This document shows positions 7,960 through 17,507 of a DNA stretch of 64,000 bases, one piece after another. The stretch is from DAOUJW01 sp965218945 (lineage in GTDB: Bacteria > Chloroflexota > Dehalococcoidia > Lucifugimonadales > UBA2985). The first letter of the stretch is position 1; the number at the start of each line of letters is the position of its first letter. The notes under the pieces are model-generated. The model worked only from the letters and a program-made list of their open reading frames with translations. It did not search any database and had not been told where the DNA came from. A program made the translations under genes and the position numbers. Location: the NCBI GenBank assembly GCA_965218945.1, contig OZ244718.1, positions 930,001-994,000 on the forward strand, in the 5' to 3' direction.

Positions 7960-9225
7960 ATGGACCTGGCAAGGCGTCTGCCGGAGGCTCTTCTGATTCG
8001 GAGGGGGGCGTGGGTAGCGCTTGCTCTGGCTGCTTCTGTGGTTCTGGTAGCCTGTCCAGGCTCCCCTGAAGTCACTGTGGTTGTCCCCACGGAAGTGATT
8101 CCAACTCCTACAGTTGAACTGTCTGATCCCGGAGTCACGGACGACCGTATTCTTTTCGGACAGTCCGCCGCATTCACCGGCCCAGCCCAGGAGTTGGGTG
8201 TGGGCATGAGACTTGGCATTCAGGCCGCATTCGACGAGGTCAACCGGCAAGGTGGCGTCAATGGGCGTCTGCTGGAGTTGATGTCCGTTGACGACGAGTA
8301 CGAGCCGGAAATGGCTATCGCCAACACCATCCACCTGATCAATGAGGAAGAGGTCTTTGCTCTTATTGGCGCTGTGGGCACGCCGACGTCCAGATCTGCT
8401 GTCCCGATTACCGAGGATTCAGGCGTTCCATATGTAGCGCCCTTTACGGGGGCCGATTTCCTGCGGGACGCAAAGCTGAACAGTGTAGTCAATCTGCGGG
8501 CTTCCTATTTCCAGGAGACCGCGGAGATGGTTTCACGCTTGATTGATGACCTTGGCATTGAAAGAATAGCCGTGCTGCACCAGGACGACTCCTTCGGACG
8601 CGCCGGGTACCTTGGAGTCAAGCTGGCGCTGGACCGGCGCAGCATGGAGCCGGTGGCAATTGGGGTCTATCCGCGCAACACAACGGCGGTAAAGACCGCC
8701 TTACTGGACCTGCGGCACGGAGACCCGGAAGCGGTTATCCTGGTAGGAGCTTACGAGCCGGTTGCGGCCCTGATCTCCTGGGCGCACCAGATTGGCATGG
8801 ACCCCGTATTTATGACCGTCTCCTTCGTGGGGACCAACGCGTTGGCTCAGGAGCTTGGCTCCGGCGGGGCCGGGGTCTACATTACCCAGGTGGTGCCCTC
8901 GCCTATGGACGACACGATTCCCATAGTTGCTACCTATCGCAATGCTCTCTCCGCTTACGACCCGGAGGCTGTACCCGGCTTTGTATCGTTTGAGGGCTAT
9001 CTGGCCGGCCGCCTGGCTATTGACGGCTTGAAAGGGTGCGGCCGGGAAGTCGATAGGGCCTGCTTCCTGGAGAGTCTGCGGGGAGCGGATGTAATTGACA
9101 TTGATGGGTTCCAACTCCGCTACGGGCGCGGCGATAACCAGGGATCGGACACCGTCTTCCTGACAGTGATCGGGGAGGATGGCCTTGTTCACCCAGTCAC
9201 TTCTTTGAGGGACGCGGAGCAATGA
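7960..9225 (+). CDS. periplasmic-binding-protein lipoprotein (Leu/Ile/Val-type, type I fold)
   Basis: A 421-residue exported lipoprotein. A hydrophobic signal peptide ends in the lipobox LVAC near residue 31, followed by a short Pro/Thr/Val linker. The body is a type I periplasmic binding domain like the branched-chain amino-acid receptors (ILFGQSAAFTGPAQELG; DEVNRQGGVNGR; ALIGAVGTPTSRS; HQDDSFGRAGYLGVK). It starts at the stop of the RsbW-type gene and overlaps the histidine kinase by 4 bases (ATGA). No ABC permease or ATPase gene is nearby. The most likely job is therefore ligand sensing for the adjacent kinase rather than transport, as TorT does for TorS. Ligand unknown. Confidence 0.88.
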   Translation: MDLARRLPEALLIRRGAWVALALAASVVLVACPGSPEVTVVVPTEVIPTPTVELSDPGVTDDRILFGQSAAFTGPAQELGVGMRLGIQAAFDEVNRQGGVNGRLLELMSVDDEYEPEMAIANTIHLINEEEVFALIGAVGTPTSRSAVPITEDSGVPYVAPFTGADFLRDAKLNSVVNLRASYFQETAEMVSRLIDDLGIERIAVLHQDDSFGRAGYLGVKLALDRRSMEPVAIGVYPRNTTAVKTALLDLRHGDPEAVILVGAYEPVAALISWAHQIGMDPVFMTVSFVGTNALAQELGSGGAGVYITQVVPSPMDDTIPIVATYRNALSAYDPEAVPGFVSFEGYLAGRLAIDGLKGCGREVDRACFLESLRGADVIDIDGFQLRYGRGDNQGSDTVFLTVIGEDGLVHPVTSLRDAEQ

Positions 9226-11426
9226 TTGGCAAACTGAAGAGCATAGTAGGCCTGCGATTTCGCATCTCTACCCAGCTGTACGTAGTGATTGGCGGCGCGG
9301 TCGCGATGACCGTGGCGGCAAGCCTTGTCGGCTGGTTCTCTTTCAACCAGGTTGGTGAGGTCCAGAGCAGAGTGAACGAGGGAAGCGTTCCGGAGTTGGA
9401 GGCGGCGTTCGGTATTGCTCAGCACAGCAACACCCTGGTGACCGCGGCCCCGCGGCTGACGTCCGCGGCAGATGCCAGGGACCTTGGTGAGGTTGCCGCT
9501 CTCATTGAAGACGCCCATTCGGCGCTTGAGGGAGAGATAGACACTCTTGAGGAGAGGGGCACGGGAGATGCCCGCGTCCAACGGATACGCGACCATGCCA
9601 ACTCCCTGGTGCTAAACATCCAGCTTATAACCGACTCCATGGATGAGCTCTTTATAGTAACTGAGCAGAGGGATGCCCTGAGAGACCAGCTTACAACGGT
9701 TAACACCAGACTGGACGCCACTGTGGTTCCGGCGGTGGACAACCAGTATTTCTATACGTTGACGGGATTTAGGAATCCGGGCGAGCCCCCGGCGATTCCG
9801 CAGTTCTACTTCACGGAAGATGAAGTAAGCCTGTATCGTAGTCTTGCCGAAGTTCAGGCCGACGCCAACGTCGCAACGCAGCTCCTGGTCAGCGTCTTCA
9901 GCCTCTCGGAAGCGCCTCTGATAGAGCCGCTGCGCGAGCGGTTTGAGGCAATCGCCAGCCGCATAGATAGAAGGGTGGACAGCCTTCAGGATAACCAGGT
10001 TCGCGCGGTGCTTATCCCTATCTTTACATGGCTTTTTGATCTGGGCATGGGGGAGGGGAACGGGTTTGATCTGCGCGCCCGGGAGCTTGAGCTTCTCCAG
10101 AGTCAGCAGTCCCTCCTCGCGACAAACCGAAATATAGCTGTTGAGCTTGTGGACGAGGTGGATGGCCTTGTAAACGCAGCCCACCTGAGTGTACAGGCGG
10201 CTACCGAAGCATCGACACAAGCAATTCTGACTGGGCGTACCCTGCTGCTCGCTATCACCGCGATAAGCGTAGCCGCAGCTATGCTCATATCCTGGCAATT
10301 TGTGTGGCGGATCCTGTTGCGCCGTCTCGGAATGCTGTCAGACTGGATGCGTCGTATGGCCAGGGGAGACCTGGAGGCCCAGGTGGAGATTGGCGGGAGA
10401 GATGAGGTCGCTGATATGGCCGCGGCGCTGGAGGTGTTCCGTCAGCACGCTCTTGAAATACAGAGACTGAACCTGGTGGAACAGCTGGCTCAGGAGCTGC
10501 AAGGGAAGAACGAGGAACTGGAGATCGTTCTGGCAGACTTGCAGAGGGCGCAGGACCAGATAGTGATGCGCGAGAAGCTGGCGGCCCTTGGTGAGCTCAC
10601 CGCTGGAGTGGCCCATGAGATCAGGAATCCCCTCAACTTCGTCAACAACTTCTCTGAGGTCTCGGCAGAGCTTCTTCAGGAGTTGAATGAAATCCTTGAA
10701 GAGGGGGGAGAGACTCTGAACGAGGAGCAGAGGGGTCTCATCCAGGATATCTCTCAGGACCTGAGCAGCAATCTGGAGCGAATTCGCACCCACGGCAGCC
10801 GCGCCAACCGCATTGTCCACGATATGCTTATGATGGGCCGCGGCTCAGGAGAGCACAGATCCACGGACATCAACGGTTTGGTAGACGAATACTCCAAGCT
10901 GGCCTACCACAGCGCCAGAGCGACTAATACGGAGTTCCAGCTTGACCTGCAACAGGACTTCGACCCGGATGTGGGGGAGTTGGACGTTATACCCCAGGAA
11001 CTTGGCCGCGTATTCCTGAACATGGTGAGCAACTCCTGCCACGCCACCCATGAAAAGCGAATCGCCGGTGTGGAGGCGGGGAATGGTTCGGAGGCCTATT
11101 TCCCTACCGTTTGGCTCACCACACGGCGCAACGAAGAGCAGATAGAGGTGCGTATCAGGGACAACGGCAATGGGATACCGGACGACGTTATAGATAAGAT
11201 ATTCAACCCCTTCTTCACCACCAAGCCCACCGACCAGGGGACGGGGCTTGGGCTTGCCATATCCAGCGATATTATCCGGCAGCACGGCGGCGCCATCAGG
11301 GCCACCTCGGAACCGGGCGAGTATACGGAGATGATCATAGATCTGCCACTGGTCATGGTGGCGGCGGTAACGGAACAGGAGGTAGGCGAAGAAGTGGATG
11401 AGGATGAGGAGCAAGGTCAGGACTAG
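9222..11426 (+). CDS. membrane sensor histidine kinase with HAMP domain
   Basis: A 734-residue kinase. TM1 is near residues 18-41, then an external helical sensor region of about 300 residues, TM2 near 340-362, a HAMP linker (MLSDWMRRMARGDLEAQVE), and a coiled coil. The dimerisation/phospho-acceptor helix has His464 in GVAHEIRNPLNF. The GHKL domain follows (N-box VSNSCHAT, G1 DNGNGIPDD, G2 TGLGLAIS). The long helical ectodomain resembles TorS-like sensors that read a partner binding protein, which is encoded just upstream. It probably phosphorylates the receiver of the PP2C fusion (6377-7540). The acidic C-terminal tail (GEEVDEDEEQ) is unusual. Confidence 0.92.
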   Translation: MIGKLKSIVGLRFRISTQLYVVIGGAVAMTVAASLVGWFSFNQVGEVQSRVNEGSVPELEAAFGIAQHSNTLVTAAPRLTSAADARDLGEVAALIEDAHSALEGEIDTLEERGTGDARVQRIRDHANSLVLNIQLITDSMDELFIVTEQRDALRDQLTTVNTRLDATVVPAVDNQYFYTLTGFRNPGEPPAIPQFYFTEDEVSLYRSLAEVQADANVATQLLVSVFSLSEAPLIEPLRERFEAIASRIDRRVDSLQDNQVRAVLIPIFTWLFDLGMGEGNGFDLRARELELLQSQQSLLATNRNIAVELVDEVDGLVNAAHLSVQAATEASTQAILTGRTLLLAITAISVAAAMLISWQFVWRILLRRLGMLSDWMRRMARGDLEAQVEIGGRDEVADMAAALEVFRQHALEIQRLNLVEQLAQELQGKNEELEIVLADLQRAQDQIVMREKLAALGELTAGVAHEIRNPLNFVNNFSEVSAELLQELNEILEEGGETLNEEQRGLIQDISQDLSSNLERIRTHGSRANRIVHDMLMMGRGSGEHRSTDINGLVDEYSKLAYHSARATNTEFQLDLQQDFDPDVGELDVIPQELGRVFLNMVSNSCHATHEKRIAGVEAGNGSEAYFPTVWLTTRRNEEQIEVRIRDNGNGIPDDVIDKIFNPFFTTKPTDQGTGLGLAISSDIIRQHGGAIRATSEPGEYTEMIIDLPLVMVAAVTEQEVGEEVDEDEEQGQD

Positions 11427-11561
11427 AGCCGTTCAGTGGAAAGAGCCGGATTCCCGGAATAGACTGGGGTAGCCGTGCAAGAGGACGGGATTATAGCCCA
11501 CGCTTGGCCGAAACCGCGGAGGGGTTGGCGCTTGAATCTGTTCTGGAAACGCTGTGCCAAA

Positions 11562-12278
11562 CTAGCGTTCGGCCCGGAACTGACCTGTCAAACGGTGGAA
11601 CGCTTCGTCGGGGTCTCTGGGCACCCTCGCCAGGGTGATTACTTCCGGCAGGACTATACCGCCTGAGAAGACGAGCTTCATTGCCGCCTCAACGCTGAGG
11701 TCCGTCTCAATAATGTCGTCCTCCAACACAAAGGCCATGTTCCCGGAAGTCGGGTTGGGTACTGTGGGAATGTATACCACAACCATGGCATGGTTACTCG
11801 CGCGCGAGTGGATGCGGCCGGTTACGAAGCCCATCGCAACCATGCCCTCCCGGGGCCACTCCAGGAACACGACCCGGCTGAAGTTGTATTGCGACGTAAT
11901 GGCTGTCGTAGCCTGCTTGGTGACTCCGAATATGGTCTTGACTATTGGAGTGCGCGCAAGAACAAAGTTCAATGCGTCTATCAGCCGGCGTCCCGGGGGG
12001 ATGATGACCATGAGTCCCACTAAATAGAAGAGGAAGAAGAGTACGATTATCCCAATGCCAGTAAAGTCCCAGGGTTGTCCTGCCACAATGGGGAGTGGCC
12101 GAATCAGGTTGTCTGCGTGGCTTACAAAAAAGAGGATGACGACAATTGTTGCAAGCAGGGGCAATAGGTTAAGCAGGCCGGCCATTGTCCTGCCCTGCAT
12201 ATGGCGATCGAAGCGGGCGAAGATGTTGGGACGCTTCTCCTGCTCCTGATTTGGCTGCGATTGACCGGGACTACCCAA
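11562..12278 (-). CDS. DUF502 family membrane protein
   Basis: About 238 residues if started at TTG 12278, which has GGAG eight bases upstream; the open frame continues to TTG 12416 without a ribosome site. Two membrane spans lie in the N-terminal half (LLPLLATIVVILFFV and GIGIIVLFFLFYLVGLMVI). A conserved soluble C-terminal part follows (FSRVVFLEWPREGMVAMGFVT...FIPT-like YIPTVPNPTSGN). This layout matches the DUF502 family, whose plant members include the COV1 proteins. Biochemical role unknown. Convergent with the histidine kinase gene. Confidence 0.8.
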   Translation of the reverse strand: MGSPGQSQPNQEQEKRPNIFARFDRHMQGRTMAGLLNLLPLLATIVVILFFVSHADNLIRPLPIVAGQPWDFTGIGIIVLFFLFYLVGLMVIIPPGRRLIDALNFVLARTPIVKTIFGVTKQATTAITSQYNFSRVVFLEWPREGMVAMGFVTGRIHSRASNHAMVVVYIPTVPNPTSGNMAFVLEDDIIETDLSVEAAMKLVFSGGIVLPEVITLARVPRDPDEAFHRLTGQFRAER

Positions 12279-12485
12279 AGAACTCACTCCTACCCAGGTC
12301 CGCTCTGTGTCCGGCTGGGACGTTAGATCGTCGGTTGTCTTAATCTTTTCGCTTGGAGGCGAGGTTCGACCTTCGAGCGCCGGCGGCGGGCGGATCTGAC
12401 AACGCCAAGTTCTCAAAGACTAGCTAAACCTATTGAGCGTGTCAATAGTGACTGACAACGCTGACTCTGTGTCTTCTACCCTGGA

Positions 12486-14318
12486 CTAGATGTCAGTCCG
12501 GAAGAGGTAGCGGGTGTCCCAAAGCCCGTACAGGGTCGGCGTCGTGTTGCCGAATATGTTGCGGGTTGCGGTCAGACGTTCAGAGAGCGTTGTGTAGATG
12601 ACCGGCACGTTCTCGGCGGCGACCTCCTGGGCGCGGTGGTAGTATGCCACCCGCTTTTCGTGGTCAAGCTCCTGGCTGCCCTTGATATACAGGTCGTCTA
12701 TTTCGGCTTCCCACTCCGTTGCGGGCTCCGGCTGGTACGGGTACCACAGGTGCAGGCCCTCGCTGCTGTGCCAGAAGTTGATGCCGCTGTATGGGTCCGA
12801 CCCTCCGGTGAAGCCTACGATCATGGCCTCCCAGGCGTAGGATACGGTCAGGCTGAAGACCAGTTCCCCGAACTCAACCAGCTTGTAGTCCACGTTCAAG
12901 CCGATATCCTTCATTCCCTGGCTGAGTATCTCACCGACCCTCTCGCGTACGCTGTTGCCCATGTTGGTTATCAGCGTGAACTCTATCTCGTTGCCTTCGC
13001 CGTCCTCCCGTACTCCGTCGCCGTTGGTGTCCGTCCAGCCGAGTCCGTCCAGGATTTCGTTGGCCTTGTCCAGATCGTACTCGTACTTCCGAACGTCCGG
13101 GTTGTGGAAATCACCTGCGGCGGGGCTTATGGACGACCACTGAGGGTAGCCCTGACCGTGCTGCACGTCGTTGATGATGGCGTCCTTGTCAATGCTGTGG
13201 GCAATGGCCTGACGGAACTGCGTGTTGCGGAACCACTCCAGCTTCTCCGGCGCCACAAATGGCGCGCCAGGGCCAATCTCATCCGGGTTCACGTTGAATC
13301 CCAGGAAGGTAGTCCCGAAGGCGGGTCCACGCCTGTGTATGGTGAAGTTTCCCTCCTCCTGCAGCGGCTCCAGCTGTGGGAGGTCCTCTCCCAGCACCCC
13401 GTATGTGTCCGACTCGCCGTTCAGAAAACTGGTGAGTTCGGCATCGAAGTCCGGGACTATTATCTGGATCACTTCGTCCAAGTAGGGCAGGCTGTTGCCC
13501 TCATCGTCCTTGAGCCAGTAGTTGGGGTTACGCTGCAAGACCACCCGCTCGCCCGGGACATAGCTTCCGATGGTGAATGGGCCGGTGCCTATGACCTCGG
13601 ACAGGTCCGTGTCGATGTCCCAGGTGGAGGTGAATGTGCCGTCGTCCACGTGCGCCTCCAGGATGTGCCTGGGATATATCGCTGTGCCCATGGAGCGGAG
13701 GAACGGGGCGAAGGACGTGGGCAGCACGCATTGGACGGTGTAGTCGTCCAGCGCGGTGACGGTCATGGACGACTCTTCCCATATGCCGCTCGCCTCGTCC
13801 AGGAAGCGGAAGCGGAACGACGGGCGGCTGCTGGCCGGGATGTCTTGGTTGTATATGATGCGGTTGAATGTGAAGTCCACGTCGTGGGCGGTGAAGGGCT
13901 GTCCGTCGTGCCAGGTTGCGTCCCCGCGAATGTGGAATGTCCATGTCAGGCCGTCGTCCGAGCTCTCCCAAGACTCCGCCAGCGCCGGCTCCACCCGGTC
14001 GGTCAGCCACGAGGTCTCGGTCAACCCGTCAAAGAGATATCCCAGGACGCCGGACGAACCGGCGTCGGTGGAAATGGCGAGGTTGAGTGTAAGAGGCTCG
14101 GAAATGGTGGCTACGGTCAGGGCCCCGCCGCGCTTCCCGACGGTGTACTGAAACTCCTCGGCGTTCTTCCTGAGCCGCTCTACTACGTCGGGTTCGGGGG
14201 TGGGCGTAGGCTGCGAGTCAGGAGTGGCGCCGGTCTCGTCCGTGCAGGCCGCCAGCAGGAGCAGGGATGAGACCACGAGCAAGGCAAGGGTGCGTCTGAG
14301 TGTCAAATTAAGCGGCAT
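12486..14318 (-). CDS. ABC transporter substrate-binding lipoprotein, peptide/nickel type (SBP_bac_5)
   Basis: The ATG at 14318 gives a clean lipoprotein signal (LALLVVSSLLLLAAC, Cys near residue 25) followed by a Pro/Thr linker; the GTG at 14339 is an alternative. The mature 580-residue protein has the typical family 5 landmarks: PLTLNLAIS, WESSDDGLTWTFHIRGDATWHDGQPFTAHDV at its core, FRQAIAHSIDK, and a late NMGNSVRERVGEILSQGMKDIGL. Proteins of this family deliver oligopeptides, nickel or sugars to ABC importers at the outer face of the membrane. No permease or ATPase gene lies next to it, so the rest of the transporter must be elsewhere. Confidence 0.92.
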   Translation of the reverse strand: MPLNLTLRRTLALLVVSSLLLLAACTDETGATPDSQPTPTPEPDVVERLRKNAEEFQYTVGKRGGALTVATISEPLTLNLAISTDAGSSGVLGYLFDGLTETSWLTDRVEPALAESWESSDDGLTWTFHIRGDATWHDGQPFTAHDVDFTFNRIIYNQDIPASSRPSFRFRFLDEASGIWEESSMTVTALDDYTVQCVLPTSFAPFLRSMGTAIYPRHILEAHVDDGTFTSTWDIDTDLSEVIGTGPFTIGSYVPGERVVLQRNPNYWLKDDEGNSLPYLDEVIQIIVPDFDAELTSFLNGESDTYGVLGEDLPQLEPLQEEGNFTIHRRGPAFGTTFLGFNVNPDEIGPGAPFVAPEKLEWFRNTQFRQAIAHSIDKDAIINDVQHGQGYPQWSSISPAAGDFHNPDVRKYEYDLDKANEILDGLGWTDTNGDGVREDGEGNEIEFTLITNMGNSVRERVGEILSQGMKDIGLNVDYKLVEFGELVFSLTVSYAWEAMIVGFTGGSDPYSGINFWHSSEGLHLWYPYQPEPATEWEAEIDDLYIKGSQELDHEKRVAYYHRAQEVAAENVPVIYTTLSERLTATRNIFGNTTPTLYGLWDTRYLFRTDI

Positions 14319-14542
14319 ATTTCCAAGAATCCTATACACTACATTGTGCTGTTAAGTATTGTTTGCGCTCGGTGTCAAGCGTTGGGAGGATATCACAGTG
14401 CTGGCTGCATATCCCGTCATCCATGATTTTGGCATGGAACTAAGCTAAGGTCTTTCCGACAGTATTCCTGGACTGTGCGTATGGCTTGCTTTATCCTTCA
14501 CCAAGAGCCATCCCTGAAAGCTCAGTAGGAGAAGGAAGCACT

Positions 14543-15901
14543 ATGATAAAGCAGGTGGCGCTGGCCGGATTGATTGCCTGCATAGTTATAGCCGGGTGCA
14601 CCTCCGTGGCCCCGACAATACCGCCCTCAGATATTGCAATATCAACATCAACATCGGCGCCCACTTTAGCCCCAACGCCGGTCCCTACACCCACCCTTTC
14701 GCCGACTTGGACTCCTGAACCCACCTGGACACCCGCGCCCACGTGGACTCCTGAACCCACACCAACGCAGGTTCCCACGGCAACGTCCACCCCAGTTCCT
14801 TCGGCAACCCCAACCCCAACGGCGGCGCCTGCTCCAACACCTACCCCGGTTCCTACATCTACTCCAACGCCGACACCAGTTCCAACGGCTACCGCAACGC
14901 CGACACCTGTTCCCACACCAACTCCAACGGCGACTCCAGTGCCTACCCCGACTCCCATACCATTTGAACCGTTGTCTTCAGGGGAGCTAAAAGACCTGCT
15001 GGATAGGACCGTGAGGCCTGTGCGGCAGACCTTCTCAACTACGTACACATCTGAGGGGGCAATCAAGTCCGATAACTCCAACCTGCTTCTTGAGCTCTTT
15101 GAGAACACCTACTACCACCTGACCGGGAGTTCTCCCACCCAGCAGAGATATGTGATCCGAATCCTCTCAACGGAGGACTACTGGCGGGTTACGGAAGAGG
15201 AGGGAGCTCCCCCAAGCCTCAAGGCGCGGGCGGGTTGGTGCTGCCGTGAAAAGAACGACGGAACGCATATGTACGTTAATGCTGACAATCTTCTTCCCAG
15301 GGCTCTCTCGGTAGTGTTTCACGAAGTGGGACACAGCCTGCACGACATTCTCAACCCCGATCAATGGCGTGAGTGGAACGAAGTGTTCCAATACCCCGAC
15401 GAGTTACAGACCTGGAGGGCTTTTGTAGAAGCCACGGCAATGGTTTTCGAGGCCGCCAACTTCAGGATTCTGGCGGAGCATACCGGCGTAGAGACATCCG
15501 CCCTGCCGGAAGGCTGGCATATCCCGGACTCCTACATAGACTCCATTCTAATCTCCTCCGTGACTCTGCCCGGTTCTGAGGTGTACGGTCCGGAAGCCTA
15601 CGACAGAGGAAGGTTGCTCATATGGACGGCGGTACTAAAAGATCCTGAGTTAGCTCATCTCCGGGAGGAGTTTGAGAGCAACGGACGACTCTCGGGAAGC
15701 TCGCTGTACGAGCTGTTCCTGAAGCTTGTCAATATGGAGGCCGACGAAATACTTCCTTACTTTGAGTCAGTTACTCCTGACGGCGATCTTGGAGAGATAA
15801 GTCGGGTTATCAGGGACACCGTACAGGAGAGAACCGGGCAAAGGGATTTAGAGTACCCGGAGCTTGCGAGGGAGATGTACGACTCCATTGTCCTGCCATA
15901 A
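14543..15901 (+). CDS. lipoprotein zinc metalloprotease-like protein with Pro/Thr-rich stalk
   Basis: The ATG at 14543 has AGGAGAAGGAAG upstream and begins a lipoprotein signal ending in VIAGC. Residues about 35-135 are a low-complexity stalk of P-T, T-P-V-P and W-T-P repeats, a likely spacer holding the domain off the membrane. The C-terminal 300 residues contain VFHEVGHSLHD at about residues 258-268, an HExxH zinc-protease motif, and downstream AFVEATAMVFEA, which could supply the third (Glu) ligand. Predicted surface-anchored zinc peptidase of unknown substrate. The domain family is not one I recognise with certainty. Confidence 0.75.
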   Translation: MIKQVALAGLIACIVIAGCTSVAPTIPPSDIAISTSTSAPTLAPTPVPTPTLSPTWTPEPTWTPAPTWTPEPTPTQVPTATSTPVPSATPTPTAAPAPTPTPVPTSTPTPTPVPTATATPTPVPTPTPTATPVPTPTPIPFEPLSSGELKDLLDRTVRPVRQTFSTTYTSEGAIKSDNSNLLLELFENTYYHLTGSSPTQQRYVIRILSTEDYWRVTEEEGAPPSLKARAGWCCREKNDGTHMYVNADNLLPRALSVVFHEVGHSLHDILNPDQWREWNEVFQYPDELQTWRAFVEATAMVFEAANFRILAEHTGVETSALPEGWHIPDSYIDSILISSVTLPGSEVYGPEAYDRGRLLIWTAVLKDPELAHLREEFESNGRLSGSSLYELFLKLVNMEADEILPYFESVTPDGDLGEISRVIRDTVQERTGQRDLEYPELAREMYDSIVLP

Positions 15902-15951
15902 GGATGGCAGAAGACAGATTCCGGCTGTACACTGAATGGGCTGGCGCGCGG

Positions 15952-17328
15952 CTAGTCCTCTTCGAAATCCTCCGGCATGAGCACGAACTCCGGGTATGCC
16001 TCCATGCCCAGCTCGCCGACGTCCTGGCCCAGTCGCTCCACCTGGTGTGATACCCGGACGCCCAGCGTCCAGGCCATCACGCGCCACAGTAGCCACGTAG
16101 TCCCGAACACGAACGCTCCCACGGAGACAACGCCCAGCAGCTGTATGTGGAATTGCCCGCCGGAGGTGAGGCAGACCGCCATAGTCCCCCAGATTCCGGC
16201 CAACAGGTGTGCGGGGATGGCGCCAACCACGTCGTCCAGTTTTACCTTTTCCAGCAGTTTCAGTCCGGCGGTGCATATGACCCCGCCGACGGCCCCTACA
16301 ATGACGGCCCAGTAGTGCTCTGTGATGTCGGGTCCTGCGGTGATGGAGACAAGCCCGGCTATCGCCCCGTTCAGCCCTGCGAAGAGGTCCATACGCCCCA
16401 GGATGGGCCGCGACACCAACAGCGCCGCCACGACGCCAGCGGCTGCCGCCAGATTGGTGTTGACCAGGACATGGCTCATCGCCACCGCGTCGGCAGCGCT
16501 CCCCAGCGCCAGCTGCGATCCGCCGTTGAAGCCAAACCAGCCAAACCAGAGGATGAAGACGCCCAGGGTTACCACAAGTACGTTTGAGGGAGGGGTTGGC
16601 CTGACTCGGCCGTCGCTCCGGAACTTGCCAAGCCTGGGCCCCACGAGCATTATGCCCGCGAGGGCTGCCCATCCGCCAGTGCCGTGTACAATGGTGGAGC
16701 CGGCAAAGTCCTTGAACCCCAGGTCGTTGAGCCACCCGCCGCCCCACGTCCACGCACCCACGACGGGGTAGATTATGGCGGTCAGGATCAGCGTGAATAG
16801 CAGGAAAGGCCATATCTTTATGCGCTCGGCAATGGCGCCGGACACCACTGAGGCGGCGGTAGCAACGAATACCATCTGGAAGAACCAGTCCGACATTGTA
16901 GAATAGCCCTTCTCGATCACTCCGGCTACCGCCTCGGCCTGTCCACCCACCAGGGCTATCTCATCCACTGTCGGACCGTACATGAACCTGAAGGAGCCAA
17001 TCACCTTGTCAACGTCTACATACATCAGGTTGTAGCCGATGAAGAAGTATGCGAGGCCAGCAATGGAGTAGAGACCAATGTTCTTCAGGCAGATCATGGA
17101 GGCGTTCTTGGTGCGCACTGAGCCGGACTCCAGCATGGTGAATCCGGCGCACATCCACATGATGAGCGCTCCCCAGACCAGGAACATAAAGGTGTTGAGG
17201 ATGAACTGCGTCTCCTCGTCAACCCCCTGAGCTTGGGCGATGTACGGCCGCGCCAGAAAGAACCCAATCGCCGGAAGCGCCATCCCCACCGTTATCGCCA
17301 CGCGTCTGCGATTCGCAAGTACGTTCAT
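15952..17328 (-). CDS. amt: ammonium transporter (Amt/MEP/Rh family)
   Basis: A 458-residue channel starting at ATG 17328 (GGAGG eight bases upstream); an in-frame ATG at 17388 would add 20 residues. An N-terminal signal-like helix is followed by eleven membrane spans. Amt landmarks are present: AGFTMLESGSVRTKN, FFQMVFVATAASVVSGAIAER, DFAGSTIVHGTGGWAAL with the pore His, WFGWFGFNGGS, and the second pore His in IPAHLLAGIWG. It passes ammonia/ammonium across the cytoplasmic membrane. No GlnK/PII gene is adjacent. Lies downstream of the cytochrome c gene on the same strand. Confidence 0.95.
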   Translation of the reverse strand: MNVLANRRRVAITVGMALPAIGFFLARPYIAQAQGVDEETQFILNTFMFLVWGALIMWMCAGFTMLESGSVRTKNASMICLKNIGLYSIAGLAYFFIGYNLMYVDVDKVIGSFRFMYGPTVDEIALVGGQAEAVAGVIEKGYSTMSDWFFQMVFVATAASVVSGAIAERIKIWPFLLFTLILTAIIYPVVGAWTWGGGWLNDLGFKDFAGSTIVHGTGGWAALAGIMLVGPRLGKFRSDGRVRPTPPSNVLVVTLGVFILWFGWFGFNGGSQLALGSAADAVAMSHVLVNTNLAAAAGVVAALLVSRPILGRMDLFAGLNGAIAGLVSITAGPDITEHYWAVIVGAVGGVICTAGLKLLEKVKLDDVVGAIPAHLLAGIWGTMAVCLTSGGQFHIQLLGVVSVGAFVFGTTWLLWRVMAWTLGVRVSHQVERLGQDVGELGMEAYPEFVLMPEDFEED

Positions 17329-17404
17329 TGGCTCGTCCTCCGGTCGCGGCCTCGCTAGTCCAAGGAAATCTGTTTGGATATGCCTCATAATACACCACCT
17401 CTTT

Positions 17405-17438
17405 GTGCCTTGCTAGAAAAGGTGCCTTGCTAGAAAAG
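17405..17438. repeat. perfect 17-bp tandem duplication upstream of amt
   Basis: GTGCCTTGCTAGAAAAG occurs twice in a row at 17405-17421 and 17422-17438, in the 180-base gap between the cytochrome c gene and amt. It could be a recent slippage event or a duplicated regulator site for amt. The repeat is certain; any role is not. Confidence 0.7.
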
Positions 17439-17507
17439 GTAGTGCAGGGCAAGCCGCGTAGGGCGCTTCAACTAACCGGAGCAGCTATGGAGTCGATGCG
17501 GCGGTAG

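Noticed and set aside
12636..14270. 544-codon rightward open frame
   Set aside because: It is antisense to the peptide-binding lipoprotein, which has a clear signal peptide and family motifs.
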